Below, one piece after another: positions 1-12,222 of a stretch of DNA of 64,000 nt. Source of the DNA: Ilyonectria destructans (Eukaryota > Ascomycota > Sordariomycetes > Hypocreales > Nectriaceae); the NCBI GenBank assembly GCA_020740775.1, contig JAHEWK010000001.1, positions 2,976,001-3,040,000 of the forward strand, in the 5' to 3' direction. The notes beneath the pieces were generated by a model, which had not been told where the DNA came from, made no database searches, and saw nothing but the letters and a program-made list of their open reading frames with translations. Position 1 is the first letter of the stretch. Each line of letters begins with the position of its first letter. A program made the translations under genes and the position numbers.

Positions 1-3000
1 GTAAGGATGGTCCCGTTGGAAGGTGGTCACGATCTCCTTGAGGTCGGGAATATCGGGGCAGTCGTTGAGAACTGCCTTCATCTTCTCTTTCCAGATGCTA
101 TACCAGTTGACCTGGATGTTTACAAAGTTTCCCAGACAGATATTGCCGATCTTCTCTGTTAGGGCGGACAGCTTTGGAAGTTCCTTCTTGAGAGTGTCGT
201 TAAGGGCGTCGTACTGCTCGACCAGCTCATTGAGCTTGGCGTCAGGAGTCTTGCCCCCACGCTTTAGCTGTTCACATCGCTCGTAGTCCAAACGGCGCTT
301 TTGCCGCTTCTTCATGGCCAGAGATGGGTTGCCGTATGCCTTGATTACCAGTTCGAATGGCTCGATGACGTGTTTTCGGACTTGTGATAACTGTGGGAAT
401 TAGCTAGGGTTCACTTCAACCTTCGAAAATGCTCAACTTACGTGATCCTCAAGGGCGACCTTCTCCAGATCCCGAATCGAGATGTTGAATTGGACCCACT
501 TGGACTCAAGTTCGGGGTAGCTTCCGGGTTGAAATCTCATGACCAATTCGATCGACGATTGATATTGAAGGAATTCGTGGACGTAGGCAGACACCTGTCT
601 TGTGTAGAACTCGACGTCTCGGAGAACGACTTGTAACCGCAGATAGTCATCTCCAAACTTCTCGTTTAGCTTTGCATATTCTGCGTCCTCGGCTGGTCGG
701 TTACCCGAAGCTTGAAGCTTGTCGACTCGCTTTCCGAAAGCGCGGGCGAAGCCAGCCTTGACATCGGACTCCTTTCGCTTCCTACCAACAATCTGACCAA
801 CGAGTTCAAAGTTCTTCTTGGTTTTGTTGATCTCGATGATTGCCGTCTCGAGGATGTCCTTGGCTTCAAGCAGAGCCTGTCGGTCAGGATGATCATTCGG
901 CGTGTGCTGTAGTAGAGTGATGATGAGGTTTGGGTACTTCGTGATGCGCTGCATCGGCTTGATTAGCAGTGAATCCAAATCCCAGGCAGCTGTCAGGTCC
1001 TTTGCAACCTCGTTGCACTCGTTGAGCCACACTTGGACCGTGGGGTCTTGCTGAATTTGGATGAGGCTTTTGGCCGCGTGGTCGCTGTTCCTCAGGAACC
1101 CTTCGTGCGCCAGCTTCATCTTCTCCATGTTCTTCTGGAAAACGGGCCCAATCGAGGTGCACCGGTCCTTGCCATCATCGATATCAGACCCATTGACCTG
1201 ACCTGGCTCGGACATGAACGAGCCCTCCCTTGACAGAGCCGAACGTCGACCTTGCGGTGCATAAACGCTGGAAACAGCTTCCTTGATCTGTGACAAGAAG
1301 TAGGTGTGGAATTCGATAATCTCGTCGGTATTTCGGAAAATGAGCTTGACCGTCTTGTCGTCCAACTTGGGGCAAGCCTCCGCCGTCCCTTTGTAGATTT
1401 CCTCGACAATATTCATGTCCCTCACAAACACCGCCTCAGTGTCGACAAGTTCCTTGATGACGTTGCGGCGCTGCATCAGACGGTGTCGCTCCTTTCCAGT
1501 AGGTCCATTTCTGGCCTGGGCATCCAACTTCGGATCACTCTCTGTAGCTGCGGTGCTGGCGAAAAATTGGTCCTGTGTCGCCAGGGAAGCGGTCTCCATG
1601 GACTGGGGGGTTGACATCATTTGCATGTAATCTTCGGAGCCGCGCTCGGAGCCAATGAATGTGCTTCCATTCTGTGATTGTTCATAAAACACGCCCGATG
1701 TTCGTTGCGAGTTGCACGCGGAACCAGAAACGGGAGTGGGAACCGGCGGTGGTTCGTGATTCGGTGACGGGACTTGGGAGGAGGAGAAGCTTTTGCTTGC
1801 TCTTTGAGAAAGGTAGGGGATAGAAAACCCAGACCCAGTGTCAAGCTCGGGTAATTGATGACCCAGATACGATGATCGAGTCGACTCTACCGATGGACGA
1901 GGGTCGAACTGGCTGGGGGGGTATGCCTCCTGGACTCGAGAAGCTGGTCGGCTTTGGCTGTGAATCGACCTGGTCTCGAAAATGGTTACATGGCCGTGGG
2001 AAGCGGGGTCATCTTCATCAAAGTCTGGCAATGCAGGCGATCTCCCAGCATCGGAAACTTCCGGGCTTTCGATTGTGAAATCCGTCCAGGCCGACTGCTG
2101 ACTGGTTCTATCAACTCCAGATATTGACGGCACCATGAGATTCACTGTAGACTCTGGGCGTTGATGGTCATAGGCGGGGTAATCGAGGTCGTCCATCGTG
2201 CCAGCTTCCGAGGACTCGCACGTGGATGCCCTGTGAGATGAAATTTGGTCATCGAAATGGGATTCAGATCGACACTCCTCTGTTCTGTTGCGATCATCGG
2301 TCTCTTCGGTGCAAGCATCGGTCATCGCGTCGTCATCATAGTGGTTAATGTGCTGCCCGCTGGCACCAGGATGGTCAGACACTGATTGACAATCAGACTC
2401 ATCATCGGGTTCCATGCGAGGAAACGGTATCGTGTCTTCGGATCCGTTTTCTGGTCGCACATCGTCCGGTGGAGGCAAAATAGTAATCGTGGCTTCAAAG
2501 GGTGACAGAGCCTCGCGTTGAACTTCGTGGTGAACCTGTTCATGGTGAACTTCGTCAGGACGAATTTTCTCATGGTCAACTTCCTCGAGCGGAAGTTCCT
2601 CATGATGCGCTTCATGTTGACCTTCATGTTGAATCCCGTGTTGAGCATCGTGCTGAACTTCGTGGTCCATATCCAGATCGTCAGTGAATGCTCCAGGAAT
2701 TACAGGTGACGGAGCTGGCTCATGTGACTCTTGCACCGTGTCCTGGCTCGTTTGCGGCAGATCTGGCGAATCAGGCTCATCCTGAAATGGATATTGATAT
2801 TCTATTCGGGTACGTGGTGGACTCGATGGTTGTGGACTCGGCGGTTTGATGATTGTGATGGGGACTTCCACGGGAGACAGGGCCTGCACTGGTGGGGTAG
2901 TTTGAGCCTCGTTGTCAAACTCGGTTGTCTCTGACGCTAGTGATATCGCAGTCATAGGCCTTTCCACGGTGGTCGCAGGGGGGCTGATTGGAGGGAAGCT

Positions 3001-5328
3001 TCCAGGAACGCCAAGTGTCGGAGAGTCGACACTTTGTGCAGTTAGCGGGGCAAGAGGCACGGGCTTCGGATCCGTGAAGATCATGAGTGCAGCCGGGGGT
3101 AGAGCGGCGGCGATGTCGGAAGCCAACATAGAAGGATCTTCTATAGCGGGGGATGGTGGTTCCTCAGTACCATCCGTTATGGGCTCGAATGCGTTCTCGT
3201 TACTGGTATGGTCATAGGAGGTATTCAGGTCAGCTACATTATTCGGAATAGCTGGCACAGGTGGAATGCCTGGTACATCGACCACCGCCGATTCTGAAGT
3301 TGGTGTTGTGGGGGTGGTGGCGGCAATGGCAACGGCGGCGGCGGAAGCCTTTGCCCTCGCAGCCGCCTCCATGTCCTTGCGTCGTCGATCCGCGGCTTTC
3401 TGGCGTGCCTCGAGGGCCTGGCTTTCGCGAATAGACTTACTATACGCGAGGCGAATGTCCTCTCTTCGCTTCTCAAAGTCAATGGGACCGACAGAAATCT
3501 TTCGCCGCCGGCTGGTGGATTCCGCAATCCTTGAGGGCGGACGCGAAAGCGTATTGGGAGATCTGGCCCTCTCTATCGCCTTCATCCGGGAACTCGCCGT
3601 GCTGGCAACAGAAACTGGTTGACGCGGACGGGAGCTCCTCAATGTAGGAGAAAGCTTGGGAAGAGGGGCAATTATATTGGCTTGGAGCCGTGCGTTATTA
3701 GTTGGCGTAACCAGTGCTCGAGGAGCTGGTTTTCGACCGCCGGGTGTTTGCGTCGGCGTCTTCGCTCGGGAAGTCGGGGTTTTCGCTCGAATCGCGTGTG
3801 CGCCTGCCCTGGAGGCCCGCCCATTCGTATGGGGTCGTTTGACTGTAGATGGAGAGTTGGATCGGGTTGACGACTGGCTTGGGGTCGGGCTGCTGAGTTT
3901 CCTCACGGATAGTGGGAGCTTGGAGGAGCCGCTCGTGGTGGTGGGTTTTCGGGTAGCTTGCTTGCGAGCAACGGGCAGAGCTGAGTGTGACCTGGGGACA
4001 TCACTCTGTGAACGTGCGTGACCCTTGTGGGCAGGCTCCGCTTGAGGCTGCCCTTCGACGCTGTCCACGTTGCCGTTGAGGCTCCGATACCAGCTGGCGG
4101 GAGAAGAGGGTTCGACATCGGGGTCGGATAGACTTCGTTGGTGGGTCCAGGGATTGGAAATACTGGATTCTGATGTCCTGCGTGGTCGGGATCCTTCAAT
4201 TCCATACCCCGCGGTCAAGGCATCGTGTTGCTCGGGCAAGACTTCACCAAATAGCAGACCCTGCGAGCGCGAGGAAGTGGGGGAGGAAGGAGTTGGTTGA
4301 GTTGGTTGTGGTGGGGACTTCGGGGCGAGGCTGGTCATTGACCTAGATGCATTTGGCTTCCCGCTAACAGCACTTCGAGGCTTCCCGATGCGGCTGGCAA
4401 AGGACTGAGAATTATTTGACACCTGGTCCTCGGCGACAAATTTTGATCTTTGCGAACGAGTTGACGAGGACGAAGGAGATGCAGTATTTGACGTGCCGGT
4501 GCGGCCACGCAGGGTTGAGTAAGACGTTGCACCGTTTCGCGGCTGTGTGCTGGCAGCGGCATCTCGCCTGGACCTTGCTGCAGCACCCAACGACATAGGA
4601 GCACGAGGGATGGACGATGCACTAGCGCCATTCTGGTCGAAGCGCTTCTTGAGGTCCATCACGCTGGGATGGGCACCGCCGGGCTTGTAGCCGGCAGCGG
4701 TCGGCCTGCTGTCGACTGGATTCGAGGTGGACCGTATTGCCGTCCGGTTCGGGGACACGACGGGATGCCTGGGGGTCGTACCATCACCGTTGGAGCGCAA
4801 CGACGGTCGAGGAGAGGAAGCGGCGGCCATGGGGAGTGTGTCGGGATTGTTGTTGAGATGGAGTGCCCGGTAGCTCTTGTAGAAGTCGTCGGGATTCACG
4901 GGGGTAAAGGCATGGTGGGCGTTGGAGGAGACAGAGTCCAGGTTGGCGGCGGCGTAGGACGCAGGGAAATGGGCGCCAGGGTCGTCGATGTCGAGGTGCT
5001 GAGCGATGGAGAGATTGAGGTGGTGCTGATCGGGTCGAGGGAGATGGCCGTGGTGGTGACGGAGGGCGGGATCGTGGGCGCGGTCTTGTGGGTGGTGGGT
5101 GTCGTAGACGCGGTCGTGGTCGAAGATGCGGTCGTGATCGGAAAGCTGATAGTCGGGGAGAGGATGCGGGAGTCGATGTCGCTGGGAGTGGTGCTGGAGG
5201 TTGTGGTGAGGCTCGACATGGGCTCCTCGTGCTGGGCCCGAGTCGGCGGCGTGGAAGTCAGCGTGGAGGTCCGCCTGGAGGCCCGCTGGGAGGCCCGCCT
5301 GAAGGTCCATGTCCATGCCGTTGTCCAT
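1..5328 (-). CDS. RhoGEF with DH and C-terminal BAR domain (3' end beyond window)
   Basis: Predicted guanine-nucleotide exchange factor for a Rho/Cdc42-type GTPase. The first 1250 or so residues are low-complexity (Ser/Pro/Thr-rich, a His-rich stretch near residues 20-110, and a degenerate H-E-x-x tandem near residues 885-940). A Dbl-homology domain follows at about 1275-1490, with the conserved helix PMQRITKYPNLIITLL. A coiled helical region then continues across an intron (441 to 391, donor GTAAGT, acceptor CACAG) into a second exon (390 to 1) that reads as a BAR domain (RKHVIEPFELVIKAYGNP). The DH-BAR order resembles fission yeast Gef1 and animal Tuba; no PH domain is visible. BAR domains bind curved membrane, so a role in polarity or septation at the cortex is inferred. 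The stop codon lies left of the window. The start at 5328 is the first ATG of the long frame; an internal start is possible. Confidence 0.85.
391..441 (-). other. Intron in the RhoGEF gene
   Basis: On the minus strand the exon ends GAGGATCAC, followed by GTAAGT. The next exon begins after CCCACAG. The length is 51 nt, and the splice joins the DH-side helix to the BAR domain in frame (phase 0). Reading through would give a stop two codons later. Confidence 0.85.
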
Positions 5329-8056
5329 GGTGGCCTGAGCATCGGTCAGGCTCGTCGAGCGGAGCGACTGGTTGGGGGGCTAGAGACCCATGCAGCGAGC
5401 ATCGATGCGCTGGCGTTGGCGTGGGTGTTGTTGGTGTGGGTGTGAGAGCTGGCGTTGGCGTTGGCAGACACGGTGACGGGACGGTGCGGTATGGCACGGT
5501 GACAGGACCTCTTGTGGACCAGAGACCAAGGAAAGCCCGAGGGAGGGATGAAGAAGGTGAGTGGAGAGGCTTGCCCGCGGGCCGGCTGTTACTGGGGCCC
5601 TGGAACGAGGGGGATGGATGCTGGCAGCGAGCACAGGGAACCTGTAGCGGGCTGGATTCAATGGAGCACCGAACAATTAGGGATTGTTGGACGATGGGAT
5701 AGGGTGGGATGGGATCGGATGGGATTTCCAACGGTCACAACAAGCATAAGCCCCAGGCCCAACCAACAACCAGAACAGGCACAGCTTTCAGGGAGAGCGA
5801 GCCCAAACTCTGGGCCGTTTCTTCGCGGTGCCTGTGCAGCGACAAGCGTGCGCGCGGTGGAGAGCAAACGCTGCCGCACCTTACTGCATTTGTCCATCCC
5901 GTCTCTTCCATCGCCCTCCCTCAGGTACCGTGCCTGTCTAGCACGCACCCAACTCCAGTGCAGAGAGCTGAGCGAGGTACATCAGCCCAGGCACAAGCGT
6001 GGAGCCAACTTGCTCCCTAGGCTTGCAGCTGCAGTTTGGGGGCCGGTGGATCGCAACCCGTGGCGGCCTACGATGGCCCTACAGTACATGCTTCAGTGGT
6101 AGGGATAGGGAATTCGCCCCCCTCACCCCCTGTAGATTTAGTGCCGGAGGAACGCAGCATTTCGCAAGACGTAGCGACGTCCTGATCAGATACAGGCAGG
6201 CGTATCTCACCACCGGAACGGTCAGGGTGATGTGCTCTGATGTCCTGTACCTGAAGCAAGGCACAACCAGACCGGGAACTTGCCAAGCTGGGTAAAGCGT
6301 TGTGCGATGAGGGTGGGTGAGGGTGTGGTCGCGCTGAGTGTGGTCGGTCGCTTGTAACTCCTGTTTGGTGGCATTCAAGAGAAGCCGAGAGCAGCGCCCT
6401 GGAACAGCGCCCCGGAACAGCGCCCTCGGCCAGCCTTCGGCCAGCGCCCTTGTTGGGCTGCCGCCTTGAAGTTTGGTCACTTTGGTGCGTTCCTCCCCTT
6501 AGACGAGGGAACCCCCATGGGAGCCCCTGTGGCTGGAATGCGGGAGGGCTTGCCATGCGTTTTAGCGAGTGGAATGCGATGTTGGTCTTAAACACCGCAT
6601 TGGCCAACACAGCAAACTCAGAGGCAACCGCTGGGCCGCATCCATACAATCCTTTTTCTCAGGGGTCTCAGCGATCCAATCCCTTTTGCAGCTGAGGCCT
6701 CGCTGCTCGCCTCACGGTCATGAACCCGTCTCGAGCAGTCGTGTGGCTCGGCGATCATTGAGCCCAGCCCAGCCGCGTCCAGTCGAGCCCGGTCGAACCG
6801 TGCAGTCAACTTCCAGGGGTTCCAGCGGCCTCCTCTACGGCCGCTTATCGATCATCCACTGAACGTGGGCGACGGGCATCAATCATTACGCGGGCACCTG
6901 CGAGTCCTTCCATCACCATGTCCCCGACATTTCTTCTCCCGCCCCCTGATATGCCGTCTCGCAACGCCGCCTCTTTGGCTGGGTATTGGACATTGCCGTA
7001 TCCGAGATGTTACCCCAGGTCGCCTCCAAGTTCCCCCCCTCATGTTGTGCTCCCGCCCCCTATTCCGCCTTGTGTCCCCAGACTCCCGACCTCTAACTCA
7101 CACATCTCGATCCCTCTCTCGCTCCCCACGTATGTATCAGCGCCCCCCCAGGAGCCTGCCTCGCACAACGATGGTGGGGGAAAACTCGTCATGCGACGGC
7201 CCTAGCAACGGTTGCGCTGGATCAAATTTCTATTCCAGAGACACCTAATCCCGGTCTGCCAGCCCTGGCTTGCCTCGTGTCCACCCCTGGCACCCTTGAA
7301 GATCCGTGATGCCCGTGAGTCCTTCAACATGCCCCGGTCCTAGTCGGGTCCGGTCTTTGTCGTGTCTCGTTGCTGAAAAGCTGAAAATCAAATTCCCTCT
7401 GCTCCAGCCGCACCCGGTATTCCCGAGTAGATGAATAAGAAAAACTCTTTGATTGCCCTTGTCTACCGAGACTCCAGACTCTAGACGACGTGGTTGTAGA
7501 TCCGGGGACCCATGCAAATCACCCAATTCAATCGATCGTACCATCTGGCGCAACATCAATGTTTGCTTGTCTAGGTTTCCTGGCTGCCGGCTGCCCTCCG
7601 TGCTCCCCGTCCCGCGTCGTGTTTCCGGCTACTGCTGCTGGTGATGCTGCGGAAGCTGCCAGTCTGCTGGCTAGTGGATGCTGAATTGACTGACCAGAGT
7701 CCACTTTCGTCATCACGGATGGACCTCTGGACTCGAATCAGCCACATGAAATCGCCTCGACTTATCACATTATCTGATGAGTTGTTTTATCTGCCTTAAC
7801 CCATCGAGACACCCATGGACATGTGAATATAAATAGCGCCACTCTGAAGCCGGCGCCGCGACCGCCATGGCCCCCTTGCCTGATCCGGGCAAGCCCCCGA
7901 GACTCCACCAGCCACGCCGTGCCTAGCTAAGCCACAAATTGACAATTCCCTACACCATAGCGCCCTATAGCAGTGGCGTCGCTCAACGACAATCCGCCAT
8001 CTTGAACGAATACCATAGCCGTCGCGACATGTACGCACAACACACACCTCATTGAT
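5329..8056. other. Divergent intergenic region, RhoGEF / TERT
   Basis: About 2.7 kb between two divergently transcribed genes. It holds a GT-rich simple stretch at about 5410-5470 and duplicated GGAACAGCGCCC(C/T) motifs at about 6400-6425. A TATAAATA sequence at 7828-7835 lies about 220 bp before the TERT start codon. Open frames here have no recognisable domains and look like chance frames in GC-rich DNA. Confidence 0.6.
7828..7835 (+). promoter_or_regulatory. Candidate TATA box of TERT
   Basis: TATAAATA occurs in otherwise GC-rich sequence about 220 bp upstream of the TERT ATG. Position and sequence fit a TATA element, but no transcription start is known. Confidence 0.35.
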
Positions 8057-11000
8057 ATGGCTCTGAATTCGAAAAGGAAGAACGGCCACAATGACGCGTC
8101 GACCTGCAAGAAACAGAAAATTTCAAGCAGCGACACGCCTGTCCGGCGGGATCTGCTAGAGCGCTCCTATGCCCGTGTGGCTACACTGCGAGAACACATC
8201 CTATCTAATCTTCCTCGCAGCTCCCGCCTTCGTCGAAAGAAGATAGCTTCTTTAGGTCAGAATGAGGGAGCCGGCGAGATCGAAACTCGGCTAGCCCATC
8301 TTCTGGATACCTCGCTCGTCTGTACCCATCAGCTAGAGGGCCAACGGGAAGACACAAGGTGGGAGCAATGGCTGTCATTTTCCCAAAAGGGAGATGAGTC
8401 GCATGTGACTCTCTCCGATGGTCTTTCAGGCTCAATCTACTCCCAATCTGAGGTTCGTGATAGAAGTTTGTGCATACTGCCTTGTCGCTAACGCGGAGAC
8501 AGATTGTTGACTTTGTCATCTGGCTCCTCTTCTCAAGAGAGTTGAAAGCAGGAAAGCGACCTAAACATCTCCTATGCGATGGATTTAGGAGAGGCACTGG
8601 TCCTGGTGAGCAGGGTGGGGTTATTGTTCCCGGCCTTTTCAGTCTCTACCCGAATTCAAATGTCAAAGCCCTCAGAGAGGCACCTTGGCCACAACTGTTG
8701 GCACTCCTCGGGAAATCTGGCGAGAAAATGATGATTGATCTCCTAATCGATTGCTCCATATATGTGGCTATTAAGGCAGGTTTCCACAACTACGAACAGC
8801 GAAGTGGTTAGATACTCCCTTGGTTTCCTCACCTCGACCCTCACTCACAATCATAGGTATTCCCATATCTGAGCTTGACCTACCTGGAAGCGCCACATCG
8901 TTAGGAAAGACTGAATCACCTGGGTCCCGAAAGCCGGCAGAAATCACGCTGGTGAGAAGCAGAATATTCTACGCAAAGCCGTCCCTCACTGCAAGGGGAC
9001 TAGTTCAGCCAGGGTTCAAACATATCCGTACGCTGGTTCTAATACTGTTGATGCCCTCGATATTGTCGCTAACCGATCACAGATGTTCTCAATCGATGCC
9101 CTCGCATGCCAAAATCTGTCGAGCCGGATAAAATGGTAGGCGACTCAACAGTCGACGTGGAGCAGCGACGAAACACCATCAAGATCATGATGTACATGTT
9201 TCCTCTCCAATTCGGACTCCACAATGTCTTTAACTCACAAGTCGATACCTCTCAAACTGCGCAGCGATTCCAGGATTACACCCTGAGAGAGGAAGAAATC
9301 ACGCTTGCTTTCCCACCAAAGCCCGATGGGCAAAGCCAATTGCCGAAGTTGCCAAAAAGATTGCGCGGTGATGCAGAAAAGCTTGTTGAGCGACTTCAAG
9401 TTCGGCATGGCCGTTGTTCTTTTATTGAGCTCCTTAGACACTACTGCCCTTGCATCTTCGATGTGCAAAGTCGGAATCGGAGGCCAGGTTTGAAGAAAGA
9501 TGCCGCTTCATCCTGCAAGGAACAACCCAACATGACAACTACTCAAAGTCGGAGCGCTTCCAAGAAGCATTTCCGTAAACCACAGCCCAGCACTCAAGTG
9601 CCTCCTTCGCCGCAGTACAATAACCTCGTGGAGATAGCGACCCCGTCGTCTCAGGTCTCGGCGTTCTGCCAAGCCGTGCTGTCAAAGATCATTCCAAATC
9701 AGTTTTGGGGGGATGGCGATACCCAGATTCACAACAAGGCCATGATTTTGCAGAAGATTGATCACTTTATCAAGTTGAGGCGTTTTGAGACCATGTCGCT
9801 GCATGAGATTTCCCAAGATTTTAAGGTACAACGATCACATATTTTTTCTGTCGTGTGTCTCTGACGAACTTTGAAACCCTGCAGATCACAGACATTTCCT
9901 GGCTTCAACCTCCTGGCCTCGGAAACCAGAAACCTAGCAAAACAGATACTGACAAACGACATGAAATTTTTCTTGAACTTTTGTACTACATCTTCGATTC
10001 CCTTTTGATACCCCTTATTCGCAGCCACTTTTATGTTACAGAGTCCAACTCTCATCGATACCAAGTGTTTTATTTTCGACATGAGGTCTGGAAGTGTATT
10101 GCAGAACCCTCAATGGCAAAGCTTAAGGAGACCATGTTTGAGGAAGTTAAATTAAATGATGCCCTGCGAATACTCGAGTCAAGACGGCTTGGATTTAGTC
10201 AGATCCGTTTGTTGCCAAAGGGCGACAAGTTGCGGCCCATTACGAACCTGAGGCGCAGAGCTTTAGCACGAGGAGCAACCAAGGTCCTTGGTCCTAGCAT
10301 CAACTCAATACTCGGACCGGTCCATACTTTGCTGAAGCTTGAGAAGGTAAGTGAAGGCAATCAAGTCTTTGGAACTTAAGCTGACATATCTAGACCCTCA
10401 ACCCCTCGAAATTGGGCTCAACCATGTTTTCTGTCAGTGACATGTACACCCGCTTGAAGGAATTCAAGGAGAGACTAGGCCCGAACCATGGCAGATTGTA
10501 TTTTGCCAAGGTGGATGTCCAGGCAGCCTTCGACACCATACCGCAGGCGGCAGTTATCAACCTGATGGGGTCAGTTCCGAGCCAGCCCAAGTACACAATC
10601 ACAAAACACGTCGAGGTCAAGCCCGGCGAGCGAGTCGAGCTTCAGGGCGACAAGGCGGCCACCAAGGCAATACGTCGGTGGCACGCAACCGCAATACCGG
10701 AGGGTAATACCTCATGTTTTTCAGAACGACTCGAGGCAGATTTGGGGGGCAAAAAGAAGAACACAGTCTTTGTGGATAGCGCCGTCCAAAAGACACACAG
10801 TGTCCACGAGCTTCTGAGCCTCCTGAAGCAACATGTAGAGCAGAACCTTGTCAAAGTGGGCAAGAAGTACTACCGGCAGAAAATGGGGATCCCGCAGGGA
10901 TCCGTCTTGTCGTCCTTCCTATGCAACTACTTCTATGCCGACCTCGAGAGAAAGCACCTTAGCTTCCTGGTTGCGTCGGACACTCTGTTGCTGAGACTCA

Positions 11001-11949
11001 TCGACGACTTCCTTCTCATCACCTTGGATCGCGACAAGGCCACCCGATTCGTGGAGACAATGCACCGTGGCCTCCCCGAGTATGGCGTTGTAGTCAACCC
11101 AAAGAAGACGTTGGTCAACTTTGACATGTGGTGCAGCGGTGGAGATATCCACAAAATGGATCAAGGACCTGGGTTTCCATACTGCGGAACTCTTATTGAC
11201 TGCCAGACTCTTGATATTACCAAAGATCGTCAGAGGGACGCGGGCGTCGGTAAGTGTCGTGACCACCCCACCTTGCTACTGATCATTCTATTTCTGACGC
11301 AAAATAGACATATCAGCTTCTCTCACGGTCGACTTCGGCCGTGCTCCTGGCCAAAATTTCCAGCGCAAAGTCCTCAGTGAGCCCACAGCATATAGTCTTG
11401 TGCTTGAAGAGCAAACGACTAACACTATGGGATATAGACTCGTTTAAGATTCAATCGCACTTGATGTTCTTCGACACTGCGCACAACTCAGCCCGGGCTG
11501 TCATCACGTCGCTCAACGGTGCATTCGTCGAGACGGCTAACAAGATGTGGGCGTACATGCGCTGCCTCGGCAAATCTCAACGACCCAGCAACAGCATAAT
11601 TATCCGTGAGTTTCCCCGAATATTGTATCCTATATAGCTGCTTGTTAACAAATCTACTATATAGGAACTATTTCCAAGGTCATTGATGTTGCTTTCTTAC
11701 TCTTGACTAGCAAATCCCGGACGATGCGGTATCCTCAGTATGCATGCGGCGTGCGGAAGACCCAGGTGGCCTTGTAAGTGATTCAATTGATTAGCCGCCG
11801 CTCCACTAGCATTGATTTTCACGTCTAACTAGAATAGGATTGCTTGTACTGCATTTACCAAAGTCTTATCCAAGAAGCCTGCCACGCATAACGAAGTCAT
11901 GGAATGGTTGCGGGTAGAAACCGAGAGACTGGGCTTGGGGAAGAAATAA
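8057..11949 (+). CDS. Telomerase reverse transcriptase (TERT)
   Basis: Catalytic subunit of telomerase, which copies the RNA template onto chromosome ends in the nucleus. I read ten exons: 8057-8452, 8503-8806, 8857-9027, 9083-9825, 9885-10346, 10394-11249, 11308-11376, 11438-11605, 11665-11773, 11838-11949, giving 1129 aa, a normal fungal TERT length. Visible landmarks in order: a TEN-like N-terminal region (exon 2); HVLNRCP and FPLQFGLHNVF at the start of the RNA-binding domain; the T-motif region around FYVTESNSHRYQVF; motifs 1/2 with GFSQIRLLPKGDKLRPITNL; motif A YFAKVDVQAAFDTIP with the first catalytic Asp; motif B' KMGIPQGSVLSS; motif C LLRLIDDFLLIT with the catalytic Asp pair; motif D VNPKKTLVNF; motif E FPYCGTLID; and the C-terminal thumb FDTAHNS. 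All splice phases agree. It is denser in introns than any neighbour. All catalytic residues are present, so it should be active. Confidence 0.96.
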
Positions 11950-12130
11950 GAGGTTCGACATGCCACTCAAGGATAACGGGTAATGCTATTTCCGACATGG
12001 ACTGAAATGGAAATGAACAGTTGCCATTGTAGCGTAGTGCGAATAACCCGTTCGACCATGATTGCTCTACCCATATCCGAACACCTAATCTGTCCAGGGT
12101 CTAAATGCGATCCTCTGTCTATATGTATCT

Positions 12131-12136
12131 AATAAA
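12131..12136 (+). terminator. Candidate poly(A) signal after TERT
   Basis: AATAAA stands 182 bp after the TERT stop codon and 87 bp before the stop codon of the convergent acyltransferase gene. It is the only canonical hexamer I saw in this 273-bp convergent gap. Confidence 0.35.
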
Positions 12137-12222
12137 CCAAGACTCGTTACGGGAAATGCCTCGTACTCCTCGTTTATAAACAAACACCTTGTTTATAACC
12201 CAATTCATGAAATATCAACTGG

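Noticed and set aside
4669..5445. 258-codon plus-strand frame opposite the RhoGEF N-terminus
   Set aside because: It is the antisense shadow of His/Pro-rich coding sequence; its Val/Gly-rich product has no domain.
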